64,000 nucleotides of DNA from Blastomussa wellsi (lineage: Eukaryota > Cnidaria > Anthozoa > Scleractinia > Plerogyridae): the NCBI GenBank assembly GCA_947652115.1, contig OX393566.1, forward strand, positions 26,889,781 through 26,953,780, read 5' to 3'. The position numbers and the translations under genes are program-made. The number at the start of each line of letters is the position of its first letter. Position 1 is the stretch's first letter. The notes beneath the pieces were generated by a model. The model saw only the letters and a list, made by a program, of their open reading frames with translations. It was not told the DNA's origin and did not search any database. This document shows positions 11,055 through 23,580 of this stretch, piece after piece.

Positions 11055-14000
11055 ATGGATAGGCTTGCACTGGTAAGTGATTGTACTTTCTATGTTTTCC
11101 TATAGATAAAAATATTTGTTATGGTTTAATTTTTTTTAAAAAACCGTACAGGTAGTCCCCGGGATTTTTGAAGACCCAACGGCCCACCATTGACGTCTTT
11201 TATAGCCAGATTGAGTGCTCTTTTATGTGTTTGGATTCACTTTTCAAGCCAATCGAGCCTAATCGATTTTATGCATTCGCACCTTTGCTCATTTAATAAA
11301 TGGCTAATTCGAACAAAAAATGGCGATGATCACGTAAATCGCTTCTTGTGTTTGACTGAAACAGAGTGCAGAGTGCAGTGAGAGTGCATTCAGATGCAAA
11401 ATCTGTCATATCGATTTTTTGAAATTCACAATACTGTAAAAGTTATGATGTCACAAAAATTTTATGACGTGATAGCTTTTTAACTAATAGGAATCTGCAC
11501 AAATCCATACGACAGATTTTGCATCTGAATGCACTCTATCCATTGGCTTTGGTTTCATCCGAGAAAGATGTATAAAGCTGTGTGAGTTTTAAGCGTGCAG
11601 TGAGCCTCCAATAGAACAAGCATGGCAAAAACTAATCCCAGGATCGAAAGGGAACCCAAGATATGATGGGTAGAAGTCATCAATAGCAACCGTTTCATAG
11701 TTAGGGGTCTCCTCCCTCAATGGAGAACTGATTTTCTTTATTTTGGATTAGGTAACCGGTGGTAACCGTGGTATTGGCTATGCAATCGTCAAGAGGTTGT
11801 GCAAGGAATTCAATGGGGTTGTCCTTTTTACTGGTAATGTACAAGTATTAGTCATTTTTGTTTTTTCATAGAATTTGTAGATGATCATACATTACCATTT
11901 TAGATTTAGTAGTATCATTAAATTTAAAAGGAATAAATGTCACTAAATCATGGCTCAATTAAAGAACAGTTTCTTGCAATACATGTATTACCCCTTATTT
12001 AATATCAAATAATTAACAATTACTGGACGAGGTTGAGCAAAATATCGTGATTTGTCAGTGGCTAGCAGATCAATTATTTGCCTCAGCCTTCTGGAAAGTT
12101 CGATAACTTAATTTGTTTTAGTGTTGCACAATTACCTTTGGGTACTTCTGACCGCCTGCTTTCTTGATGAATTAATACAACCAAAACCATAACTTCACAT
12201 TCAATAATATACAAGCTAGTCTTCAGTCAATTCACCTTCTTTCAGGCACTGCCAAAGGGGAATATTTTCGTTTCCTTTGTTGTTTTCCTGCTGTTTTTTC
12301 GAGTTTACCAGGCAGCTTCTCTCATAACTCTGGAAAACAACCTGCCATTTTTCCTGGAATTGGGCACAACTACGCATGAGCAGACTATTATTTGTAGCGA
12401 AATCATTGTTGGATGCTAATACGCATGAGTGGACCATCGATCATTCGTAGGCAGTTATTTGTAGGTCACGTGATAGGGTCTGGGCCAATGAGAAGGAGGG
12501 AAATAATGAATTGAATGATAATATTATTTCAAGGTCAGTGTAAGACATTTTATCTCTAACTCTGGAAAACCATTTTGCGTCAAGTGTGCAGGATGTGGCT
12601 TCATTTGATCGCATTTGACTGATATCAAGCAAGCATTGTTGGCTTTCCAGAAACAGTTTTCCTGGCTTATTGCCTTGAATACTGTTTTTATGTGGGTTGA
12701 AATGTAAAATTTTCCACCATTTTGCTACTAGTTTTGGTAACAAAATGGTAGAAATCCATTAACAAAATGACTGAAACCTAAATATTAGCATTTTTAGGTC
12801 TTTTATATGCCCACCATGTTTAATTATGGTTGATTTCATTTATTAATAGAACTTCGATCTGCTGCCACCAGCTTCTTAAAAATGTCTTACTGTAAAAATC
12901 CAGCACTGTAGAAACCTTACTAATTTATCGTCATTATATTAAATTGTGCAGCTAGAGATGAGAATGCTGGTGCGAAAGTTTGTGGAGAACTGTGCAAAGA
13001 ATTAGATGTGACAAATATAAAGTTCCATCAACTTGACATAACATCACAGGAGAGTATTGACCAGCTGCGAGCTCATGTGCAGGAGAAGTTTGGTGGACTA
13101 GATGTGTTGATTAACAATTCTGGTGTGCTTCTCAAGGTGGGAAGAAGTTATTAGTAAGAGGGCCCACCGATATCTGGAGGGTCGTGGGTTTAAACCTGTC
13201 AGTTTCTTTGTCCCATGTGCATGACAAATAAACATTTTCATCTTTATCATTTATTTACCAACTGTGATCAAAATTTAACATTTTGCATCATCTATCACAC
13301 CCATGATGTTTTCGGCATTACTGATTGTGCCAGTATGCAAGACACCAAATACGCCAGGACATCTGTCTTTTTCCCTTTTACTTTCTTAGTCAATTTCTGT
13401 TTTCCTATATTTTTGTAGATTTAAGGTATTGCTAGTTGCAAGCATCCCCTTTTTTGTAATATTTAATTTAAGATAGTGAAGTGTGAAAATGTGTATATGG
13501 AACTAGAGTAGTCTCCGTAGCTCAGTTGGTTAAAGCACCCACCATTCTTGCCCCAGAGCCGCTAATGTTCCCCTTAGACAGCTGGGCCTGTGCACAAGGA
13601 ACAAGTGGCACTGAGGAAACATAATTTGATTGGCTTGAATCCAACAAAGATTGTCCAATTACATCAACCCTTTTAAACTACCTTGAAACAACAAGATTTT
13701 AAAATGGCTGATTTGATTGGACTCCTGTTGTTAGATTCTTGATTCAGCTCTGGGAAGTCGTAGGTCTCATCTTTATCAATATAGCAAATTTATTTAATTA
13801 TTGTAATTACTAGATAAATTATTAGCAGCTGATTGTACATGTCCCAAGTGTGTATCCTGTCCCTGGACAGTACTTTAATTATTGTCACAGTGTTAATTAA
13901 ATTTTTTTAATTCAAATAACAGAGAACTGAACCTTACACTGAGAGAGCTGTGACAACAATGAAGATAAATTTTTTCGGAACGCTGAATATGTGCAAAAGC

Positions 14001-16816
14001 TTCTTCCCACTACTGCGGCCTCATGCCAGGTGAAACAAGTTATTGCAGACAGGAGAGAATGAAACAGCAACTTGCAGAGTTAGCTTGTCTGCTATAGACA
14101 GACAGCCTACCAGCAATTCATCTTTAATTTATAATTAACAGGCCCATAGCAAAAAGTAAATCATTATGTGAAAAATGTGGATAATTTATACTGTAGGTAC
14201 ACAAGTTTCATTACATATGCAACAATTATCTTTATATTTCATACTCACTTGCCTGTGTTAAATTTAAAACAATATTGAAAATAAAAATAGAGTTGCTGGC
14301 TGCCTGGAATAACCATAAGGGCTAGCGGAGCCAGGCAGCCAGAAGGCAACAGCGTTAAATGAACATAAATTAATGGTCAGCAAGATAGCACAAATACACA
14401 CATAGAAAGAAAGAAAAAGAGGAGGAAAATGCTATAATACTACGCTATTGGGGAAGTCTGAAATAATAAAATTGAAATATGTCACTCGTATAAAACATTA
14501 ATATAAGAAAAGCACACAATTAGTTAATATCGCAACTAATAACATTATATACATATTATATAAACTATAAAATAACTTATATTCAGGCTTAGAAAGGTTG
14601 ACAGAATTTAACGAAAGAATAATATTTTCCAGATAATTTGGGAAATGACACAACTGCAATCTAAAATAATATGAATACATTATTATGTAAGGGTTAAACT
14701 CTGTCACAATTGGTTTAAAAGGAGTAAGGGTATGGATTACAGGGCAGAGCCTCCCCAGAATAATTGCCCTGTTGAATTGTTGATGCTCAGGAAAAAAATC
14801 AAAGCAAGTTTTGATTTGTCTAACAGGGTGGTGAATGTGTCGTCCCTGCTTGGAAGCTTAAGTCATGTTTCTCCTGCACTGCAGAAGCAGTTTGCTTCCC
14901 TGACATTGACAGTAGCTGAGATTGTGTCCCTGATGGAAAAATATCTCAGGTACTTACGAAGGAAAATCATCTTAATTAAATTAAATCTGACAAAGCCTTA
15001 TTCATGATTTACGATGTAGTGCACAACATTATAAATTGTACTTATTTGTTGTTAATCAGGCGGCAAATTGACTGGCTGTGAATGAGACATAGCCATGACC
15101 CGGCTGTTTTCAACTTCTAGATGCTTACTTTCTTTTATAAGAAAAACTAAAAATTCCTGGCTGAAAACTGTACTGACCTCCTGCGCAAAAACTTAATGAA
15201 ACCCCCTAATTAGTAGTGAAATAATGTAATATGATTCTGTGTGTTTTCATTTTTTGCTGCCAGTGATACTAAAGAGGGAAAGGTTACAGAAAATGGCTGG
15301 CCAGATGATTCAACTTTCAGTCCAGGTATGTTTAGATTTGATCAGAAATTTTTACAAATAAATTTTTATTACTATATACTTATTAGGTGATCATTGTCCA
15401 CGATGTATTCTTTAGGGGGAAGGGAGAATCGCCATCCTCCCTTACGAGCCTCCCCCAGTGTGTGAAATGTAAATTGGTGCATATTTACAAAGACGTATTT
15501 GTTCTTCTTAGCTTACTGTGTCTCCAAGATCGGCATGACAGCTCTAAGCATGGCGCAAGCTCATGAGTTTAAACATGATCCGCGTGAGGGAATCTTAGTG
15601 AATGCTGTAAGTGTTTATAATTTTCATGTTGTCAATTATCTTATCACTTGTAAGCAGATAAACTAAGAAAAAGAACAAAACTCCATGTTACCTTGCATCC
15701 AAGATACAACAATGTCCTCATATGTTTGCTCTCTGCTTTTCTTCATTATTTACATTCAATTTATTCATTGTCGATTTTCTGTGCATCTCTCTCAGTTTTC
15801 ATTCTCTCACTCCCAATAGCCTTCTTTAGATTACCATTTCCAACTCCACCTGTTATTGAACCCAGCTTTTTTCCTCACCCCTCTCCTCTATTTGCCACTA
15901 TCCTCCCCTGTGGATCCCATCTCATTCCTGCCCCCTCCTTTCCTTTTCTTCCCTGCACCAGCAAGTCTCCCCTTACCCCTCCCCACCCTCTTTTCATGGC
16001 CTTCTCTCTTCATTCCAGTACCACCTCCCTCTCAGTTTCAATGTAGCAAGCATTTTTCACATAATTTATATGATTCTATTTATCATTATCATCATTAAGG
16101 TTTAAATAAACCAGACAATACTTTTAAAGTTCATTTTCAGTTGTACAAAGAAGATAACAAAATGTGCAATAAATACATAAAATAGTATAACAAAGCGGGA
16201 TGAAAACAAGAATAATTGAGGATTAAGGCAGCGGTTGTGGGTCAAAACAACTACCTGTAGCCCAGTATGCGAGGCAAATAATTGATGGAGAGACGATTTA
16301 ACTGATTATTGACATTCTCGGACTTGTTTGTCTGTCGTGACTGTTGGAAAGCCCCAGGCGCGTAGCCGCGCAGGGATTGGAGACTTGTAAAGAGTATTAT
16401 TGGATGGTCGAGAAAAAAGAGTAAAACGAAAAAGCACATGGAATGGCTGTGTTTTTGATTTCTGCGTTTTTTCCCAAACCGAAAGAATATCCAATTATAA
16501 TAAAATATTACCCATTAGGTGTGTCCTGGCTGGGTTCGAACAGCTTTGGGTGGAGAAAGAGCTACTCGGACTCCGGAGGAAGGTTGGTACAGCTTCTTAT
16601 GAAAGTATAAGTATTTTTATTTTCTGTTGTTGACTCCTTCCCTCCCTTTCTTCCTTATTAATTTCATTTTTAATGATCAAACCACACCTGTTGTTTATTT
16701 CAGGAGCTGATACGCCAATTTATTGTGCCCTTCTTCCAAGGGGAACAACAAGCCCAAATGGAGAGTTTTTGTACAACAGGGAAATATTACCATGGCGTTC
16801 AGGCAAATCTGCTTAA
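11055..16816 (+). CDS. CBR1: Carbonyl reductase-like short-chain dehydrogenase (CBR1/CBR3 type)
   Basis: NADPH-dependent cytosolic reductases of this family act on quinones, aldehydes, ketones and prostaglandins. Nine exons join in frame to 849 nt (282 residues): 11055-11072, 11752-11833, 12952-13136, 13923-14029, 14827-14949, 15264-15325, 15512-15606, 16519-16582, 16704-16816. The Rossmann TGGNRGIG motif is at residues 8-15. An NNSG at 88-91 replaces the usual NNAG. The catalytic serine region is NVSS (134-137), and YCVSK gives Tyr194 and Lys198, close to Tyr193/Lys197 of human CBR1. CPGWVRT and the C-terminal GADTPIYCALLP are CBR hallmarks. The ATG at 11055 sits in a GCCATGG context and follows no upstream in-frame exon. 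AATAAA occurs at 17057 and 17135. A paralogue begins at 61279 with the same intron phases. Confidence 0.93.
11381..11537. mobile_element. Foldback MITE-like element, 157 bp, in SDR intron 1
   Basis: Perfect 27-base inverted arms: the left at 11381-11407 starts AGAGTGCATTCAGATGCAAA, and the right at 11511-11537 is its reverse complement. The interior is AT-rich with no ORF. No clear target duplication is seen. Confidence 0.7.
13538..13760. repeat. Possible TIR element beside a tRNA A-box-like segment
   Basis: CTTGCCCCAGAGC near 13538 and GCTCTGGGAAG near 13747 are imperfect inverted ends around about 200 bases without an ORF. Just upstream, TAGCTCAGTTGGTTAAAGCAC looks like a tRNA A box, suggesting the element may have landed in a SINE-like sequence. 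The evidence is weak. Confidence 0.3.
14287..14345. repeat. Short inverted repeat in SDR intron 4
   Basis: GCTGGCTGCCTGG and CCAGGCAGCCAG pair across about 30 bases, with further pairing outside (GTTGC, GCAAC). It is a compact hairpin of unknown origin. Confidence 0.5.
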
Positions 16817-17296
16817 TCTGTTTGAAAACTACAGCATGTTTTCATGTGTTGGTATCAGACACCTCTATAAGACAGACAACTAGTGTTTGTCTCTTCTGCC
16901 TTTGTCAGTCATTTTACTGTATCTTAACTCTCTGTAATCTGGACATCTCCCTAAGATGGACGGTTAGATAGTGTCCATCTTAATATTAGCAAGTGTTCAA
17001 TTAAACAATGATTTTCCAAAAATTAAACAATAGCAATATCGTATAAACCAGTTTCTAATAAACATATAGCTACTAAGATACAAATAATGTTTAGTAAAAG
17101 AACAAAGTTGCTTGAATTGAATGAACATTATCACAATAAATTGAAAAAGTCAGAAAATAGCATCTTTGTTAGGAAGAATAGTCTTGCTCTCCACAACGGC
17201 ATCCTATTTTTTCAAATATATATTGTAGTTGACTACATGTGGTGTACTTAAGTTAATAGTTAACTGAAAAACGTCAGTACAAATATTAAAACAGGT

Positions 17297-17930
17297 GTGC
17301 CTGGGCGGGACTCACATATGAAAGGGACAGGGATGCTCATCGTCTCGCTTAGGGTACAAATGTCAGATTTTGGTCTCTGGGCAAAACTCCATTATATTTA
17401 GCCGTGAAGAAATATAAAAGTATTTATATAATAACCAAATCAATGCGCGCGCTGTGATTGGTCAATCAGCTATGGTTTATTGTGCCAGTAAACTCATGGA
17501 AAAATCGCGCGTCTTCTGAATTATTATATAAAAGCAATAGACCACAAGTTTCTATGGTTTATAAGCTGATAAACCACTTGGGATGTTGGAAGAACACTCG
17601 AAGAATTCGTAAATCACTCGCCTGCGGCTCGTGATTTACAAATTCTTCTCGTGTTCTGCCAACATCCCGCGTGGTTTATCAGCTTATAAACCATAGAAAC
17701 TTGTGGTCTATTGCTTAAATATATTCAATATGTATATTTTTAATTCGTTTTATATACTCGATTCATATAATCAAAGTTTTCTACAACGTTTTTAATTTGT
17801 CTGTGCCATGGTCTCTTTTAGGGGTCAAAAAAGCTTGGGCCACGCCTTGATCGGTCTCCTTTAGGGGTTTAATTCAAAATTTCTGACGAGCATCCCCGCC
17901 CCTGTCATATCCGATTTCCCCGGGCAGGTG
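17297..17930. mobile_element. TIR element (family shared with 57102-57409), split by a nested insertion
   Basis: The outer ends are inverted: GACTCACATATGAAAGGGAC followed by GGGATGCTC on the left, and GAGCATCCCCG followed by CTGTCATATCCGATTTCCCC on the right. Internal blocks such as TTTTGGTCTC, TATATTTAGC.GTGAAG, AATCAAAGTTTTC and AAAGCTTGGGCCAC recur in order at 57102-57409. A 290-base foldback element at 17428-17717 interrupts it; without that insert the copy is about 345 bases. Confidence 0.75.
17428..17717 (+). mobile_element. Foldback element copy 1, nested in the 17297-17930 element
   Basis: An asymmetric lead (ACCAAATCAATGCGCGCGCT...) is followed by a long hairpin. Left arm 17532-17625 and right arm 17630-17717 both carry AGCAATAGACCACAAG and GGTTTATAAGCTGATAAACC or its complement. 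The same 290-base unit occurs at 24563-24851 in the same orientation. It has no ORF. Confidence 0.8.
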
Positions 17931-20062
17931 TGATCTGATGTTTTGATGTGGCTAAGTAACATCATTATCAAGGTAAAAATGAAAAATGTTATCGTAGTGT
18001 GCATATATTTCGTAGTGTGCATATTGTGGTTATGTAAATAGTTTTGCGTGGATAGAGTCAGCTTGGAACCCTTTAATTTCCAAGAGTGATCAAAGTGTAA
18101 TTTCTCCCTGTGTTGTTAATTACTGAGTTAAACCTGCGTTATCAATTTATGTGTACTGTATATAAATAATTGAGGAAATAAACAAGAAAAAGTGAATTTA
18201 CTCTAACTTGAAAGTTATTTTCTTATCAGGATACCACCTTCTGTCAGTCAAAATAGAAATTCTCATAACTGGCATGGCTTGTGCTTTGTAACAGTAGGAT
18301 TTCTTACTTTGAATGCACTCGGGAGAAATTAGATGTTGATCGCTGTTGAGAATTAATTGAGTTCTCAAGCAGCGTCCATCAGTCTTGCGTTCAACCTCAA
18401 ATAAAAGCTGCGAAGTAAGTTTACCCAACACTCAACAAATTTCTAATAGTTCATATTCAAGATCTCAAGCGTTAAACTGCAGGAGAAAGATTTAACGCAA
18501 GAAAAACCGTAAGAAGGAGGTAATTTCATGTTGTCGCGAACGTGGGATAAAGAAAAAATCTAATTCACTGAGCTACAAAGAGCCTAGTGGGATTTTATAT
18601 GTACACAACTTTTAAAAGCAATTGGCAGTTGCAAAAAGAAAAGTGGTTAAAACATTTCAGGCTTATCAAAAACGGGACAAGAACGCAGAACTTCTGAAAC
18701 CCGCTCTTTTAATTGAGCTAGAACACCCTAAGTGAGACCATGCAGGCACATTTTCAGGGGCCACCCAACTGTACAATATTATAGAGGGCATCTAATGTTG
18801 AGCATGCGCTTAACGAGATAACTTAGAACGCCGCATTTAGCGGTTTGTCAGATGTTTATGTAGTGACAAGGAGAAAATCAGGCTTTCTCGGTCATTCTTG
18901 TTAGCTTTCGAATTGACACTATTCCTTATGTCTAGCAGTAAACCAGTTTCAGGCTTCTTTATTCCAATTGCTTAAATTGGAAATTCACTGCGATGATCAT
19001 TTCTCACTTTCGTCTACATCCGCAGTTCATGCTTTCTGTCAAACCTGTTATAGCAAAAACATGGCGGTGTTTTCGGTCCTTCGCCGAGCTGGGCTATTAA
19101 AACGTTATAGGAATATATTTGCCTTTTAAACATTTATTGAGCGAAAGTTTTGATCGAAACAATTTGTTAAACTTAAATTCAGCAGAAAGGCAATAGAATG
19201 TAATCGAACTTGTTGGATCGGATCAACACGTCTTGGAAAATATTGTTAGTAGCAATTTGCGAATGTTTGATCAGTTGGATATACCATAGAACAGTACTTA
19301 ATAAAGATTTTAACGAAACCTTTTTTAATGTTTCCAGTTAGGAATGGTAATGCAAACGAATGTTTGGGCAAAAGAAAACTTGGGAATGGGCTTTTGATGG
19401 ATAGAAGATAAACATTGTTTAATGTCTTACAGTGCTTTCGCGGTGAACATTTTACAATATTGGTCATCAATATAAACTAGAATATTGTTAACGATGCGAT
19501 TTTTGAAGATCGAAAACAAACAGATTTAATGTCCAAAGTACGCAAAAGCTCATTTACGAAACAATACATCTGTTTTGAAAGTTTTGGTGTAATTATGCTC
19601 GCCATTGTTAACTTTTCTCTTTCGTTGCTCCTGTTATTCCATGTGGTTTTGGTCTATTGAAATTACATTTCAGCATTTTTGCTTAATTAAAGGCACTTAG
19701 ATTTTCCGAATGGGAATTTTCCGGCTCAAAAATGCTTAAATTAAAACAATTAACGACCGAATGATGTTGTTCTTAGCGTACATAAATAATTTAAGTGTGT
19801 TTAACTTTATACGCGAAGTTCATTTCCTTCGATTCGTTTTGTGTGAACCTTCCGCCAGCGTGGCACCATGCAGTTGTCAAAGACCGGATTAATTTAACGG
19901 GGTATAACAAAGGGATATGGATTATTACGCAAACATTGTCCAATATTTATGGTAATGTTTCGTTAATATTGCTATACACGATGCTTTGTTTATTTTGATA
20001 ACTCCTGAAGGACAGTTTATGTACGCACGTTTTTAATTTTAACGCTTAACTTTGCTATCCTT

Positions 20063-23000
20063 ATGGATAAAACTTCTACTTTACCTACAGTTCGTATACG
20101 TGCACGTGGCTATGAAAAACGAGAGAATGATGTAGTCTTTTGCGGTTCTGAAGCTCAACAGCATGTTGTATTTTTCCCGGGTGATGTACAGGTAAGCTTG
20201 TGTTAATGTACGTACAAAGATTCTGCCCGATATCACATCATTAGAATGATGAAGAATTTAATGATATGTTATCAAGTTACTTATTTTTTTATAACAGTGT
20301 TGTGTGGAAAATGGCAGTGCGCCTCGACTTGTTGTCTTTTGCGCTAAGTTTTTAAAGTGTTTCGTGGTAACTGGACTTGACCAGTGTGAGTTAAAAGTCT
20401 TGAATCTTCCAGCTTCATTATTTGCTGTCTTAACGTAACCTGAAAAATGTTCTTTTGCTCGAGGGCTGACAGTCTAGTACATGATTGTTATCAATGTACT
20501 GGCTAAACTATTTTGTTTATCAAGTTATTGAAGTTAAAAGCTTTGAAATGAAAGGCGCTATGCCGACTGATTATTTTATCATCCAATATTTGCGTCAAAT
20601 AGCGCATTCCAATAAGTGCGCAAATTATCTTGTTAATGAAACTAAAACAAACCATTGCTTCAAAACGAGAGATTTCTTCTTCCACTTATAAAAGTTTGCG
20701 GCTGGCGAGAAATCGTTTCTTTGCCCTTCTAGACAAGCTGTTTTGTTTTGTCTTGTGTACTATTACGTTAGCCCTCTGGGGAGCTTTTGTTCAATGAGTT
20801 CTCTCCGTACAAATAGGCTTGATTTCCAAAGCCGCGCAACTCGCGAATTTGTGGCACACATGTATTTCTTGAAATAAACGCGTCAAAGCTCGGTAATAAA
20901 CTTCAATTTCTTTGTGTTACAAGAGACGAGACGCGAACAATTTGAATAAACTATCTAAAGTGAAAGTAATTGCCGCGTGTGGAGAGAGCTGCCTGTTAAA
21001 CTTTATTTCCTTCCCAATATAAAAAAAATCAGTTAGTTTCAATTCTGCGTAATCGTGGATAGATAAGAACGTAAACCAGCAAGTGTTCATCATGGTAAAA
21101 TTCACGTGTGACGTCTCAAAATTCAGTTTATTCAAGTGCGCAGAACATTGAGTTTCATTTCTTTGATGTGCTCATCAACAAACGCTAAACATTCTTCAAA
21201 GAGAAAACGAATGTTTCTTTTTTATTTATGTATTGAATTATTGACTCTTCGTTTGACAAGGTTCGTGTTTGGGAATCTTTACATCGTGTAATGCCAGACG
21301 CCAAAAATCACATATGTACTTACCACCTCAACTAAGTATACTGGTCTATACTGGTTTGATATTTGCAGAACTCTTGTAAGATTACTGTCAGTGACTTATT
21401 GCGAAAAATACTGGGTTATGTTTTCTTGGGAAAGATCACCACTATCTAATATTGGATTTACATGTATCATCCATTCCTGCCTTAAGGCACTCGTGGATGT
21501 TTCACCATGAATTACGGTCACGGCCGTAACACAGAGAAGGTCCGCTTTTCTCAATGTTTTGTTGGAAAGCTCGTACACATTTTACCTTTCCAGTTTACCG
21601 TACCCTGTCTGTGGAGGTAGTTTTCATGACAATAGTCGTGTAGTGTTCAAAAAGTAAAGTCAATAAATTGTTTAAGATGAAGCCGTATAACCAACAGTCG
21701 CTGTGAGTCTGTTCGTTTTGGACGACAAATACAAATGCTTTCATCATGACGGAAAAACAGTGAACTAGGTTCCGTTCTATCGCAAATCCTGGTTTTCCGG
21801 AACGAGGGCTCAGAAATGATTAAAAATGACATGTAACGACGTTTTTGGCTTAAACTTTTTAATTCTTCCAAATAAACAAAAGGAAAAAGTTTTTGCGCGG
21901 CCGCACGGAACCTTCTCCTAGTGGGAAACTAAATTGCCTTGCAACCCTTTCGGGCTGGGACGGGGAACGGGGAGAGGGGTGGGGTTGAAAGCAGAGGGCT
22001 TCGATGCGTTCGGCGTATTAATGTCAGATTTGGTTTATTTTCAGGATTACGTAGAAAACATGGAAAGACATACGCACAATAAGAAATGGAAGGAGTGGAA
22101 TTTAGAATCCACGGCCAGAATTTTAGAAAAAAGATTTCCCAATAGCTTTGTGTGGGTGGTTCGCCCATCTCGGTATCACCTCAGTACATTTGCCTGTTAT
22201 CAAAATTTTGTGGAGGCCAATATGTTTGGTGTCCCGGATCACAGGAATCATGAATATGGCGCCTTGCATCATTTGCGAGCCTTGCTAGAGGATGCAGTCA
22301 AACAGGGTGAGTGAAAGTTGTTTGCTTTTTGAACTATTGTCGTAAATGTTATTTACTCCTCCACGATAGTGAAGGTCATCCCAAGTTTTCCGCTAATGGT
22401 ATAGATTTACTGACCTGAAACAGCATGAAAAAAGACAGTGGAAATGGAAAATAGCTATCGTTTTGACAAGTAATGAAACAAACGCTCGCGGACAATGACA
22501 TGCCGCCCGATTTCTATGTCATAATAGAAATGGTTCGTCTGTTGGGTTATGGATGTATTTAAGAGCTCAGAGAACACTCGAGAAGCTAAAGTTGCTCAGG
22601 GCTGCGCCTAAGCGAGTGACTCTAGCGCTTCTCAACCTTCTGTCATGCACTCCAAACTCCCCCACACATATTGGGCGTTATTTGTACTCTACGAAGCACA
22701 GTTGGATAATAATGTTACAGGTAGACTGCAAAATATTAGTGTTTTAAGTCGTTTCTTGTCATTCCCATGCATACGGTTTCGTTTATATAGCAACCTTTTG
22801 CGTACGAGATTGTAAAGTGAGATTCCAACATTGATAGGGGGAGGGGGGGATCCTAAAACAGTGTAGTATTAGTGTTTTCTAAGTTGGGTTCAAAACTTAC
22901 TGTAATCGGGTATATGTTTACAGCCTTCCCAACTACTTTTGTCTGTGGTTGTGGAGCCTATAACCAGTTGTGTCGAAGTTGGCGTTATTGGCGGATCGCC

Positions 23001-23580
23001 CTCGGAAAAGTGAAATGCGATCCCCCAATAACGCCCTCTGCGTGGGAGGCTAAATTTTATTGGAGTTAATTGATCAAATGTGAAACATTCAACCTGCGTT
23101 TTTGACGAGCACCTTTCCATCCATACAGTTCTGGACATTCCAATGGAAGAAGAAGATCCCACGTGTGATTTTCAAGTGGTTCTTGTGGGTTTCAGTAAAG
23201 GATGTGTTGTTCTAAATCAAATCATTTACGAACTATCCGTGGTATCCGCTGGTGTAGACCCTCGTCTCAATGACTTCGCGTCACGCGTTTGCGCCATGTA
23301 CTGGTTGGACGGAGGACATAGCGGCGAATCAAACACGTGGATAACTGATGAAAAATTCCTTTACCATTTGGTCAAGCACGTGCCAAGCATTCGCGTGCAC
23401 GTGACTCCCTACCAAATCAACGACGCTACGAGGCCGTGGATTGAGAAAGAGCAGAAGAAATTTGTGGAAAGCCTTCGCTCGCTTGCCGCGAACATGAAGG
23501 TCAAGGTCAAAGTCAAAGTTCATTTTCAAGACAGGGATCCGTCTCTAGCTTTCCACTTTAAACTTCTTGAAAGTTTTTAA
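20063..23580 (+). CDS. C2orf69: C2orf69 homologue (UPF0565), mitochondrial alpha/beta-hydrolase-like protein
   Basis: Human C2orf69 is a mitochondrion-associated protein with distant similarity to esterases; its loss causes a mitochondrial and autoinflammatory disease. Three exons join in frame to 843 nt (280 residues): 20063-20191, 22045-22306, 23129-23580. Family signatures are HVVFFPGDVQ, RFPNSFVWVVRPSR, NFVEANMFG, the nucleophile elbow GFSKG with Ser153 (the strict GxSxG pattern), MYWLDGGHSG.SNTW, HVTPYQI.D and W..KE.KKFV near the C-terminus. A Lys-Val repeat (KVKVKVKV) late in exon 3 is unlike the human protein as I recall it. ATG at 20063 opens exon 1 in frame. The human protein is longer at the N-terminus and between exons 2 and 3, so this form is compact. 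Low-complexity presequence features are not obvious. Confidence 0.92.
22981..23035 (+). other. Compact hairpin in C2orf69 intron 2
   Basis: GGCGTTATTGG pairs with CCAATAACGCC; after one C-C mismatch GGATCGC pairs with GCGATCC, leaving a loop of about 17 bases. The stem of about 18 pairs could be a miRNA-like precursor or the remnant of a foldback element. No expression evidence is available. Confidence 0.4.

Larger units (their letters stand above)
16817..20062. other. Intergenic region between the SDR and C2orf69 genes
   Basis: It holds the SDR 3' UTR and a nested pair of mobile elements (17297-17930). From 18000 to 20062 I see AT-rich single-copy-looking sequence with no convincing exon, RNA gene or strong repeat. 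Confidence 0.6.

Noticed and set aside
13505..13545. Possible tRNA gene (TAGCTCAGTTGGTTAAAGCAC)
   Set aside because: The A box is good but no B box, T-arm or acceptor stem follows at the right distance. At most it is a SINE fragment.
15693..16098. Pro/Ser/Leu-rich frames of 117 and 80 residues
   Set aside because: They are C/T-rich low-complexity sequence inside an SDR intron, with no domain and no splice fit to the gene.
21396..21578. 60-residue minus frame inside C2orf69 intron 1
   Set aside because: Short, no family resemblance and no promoter or splice support.
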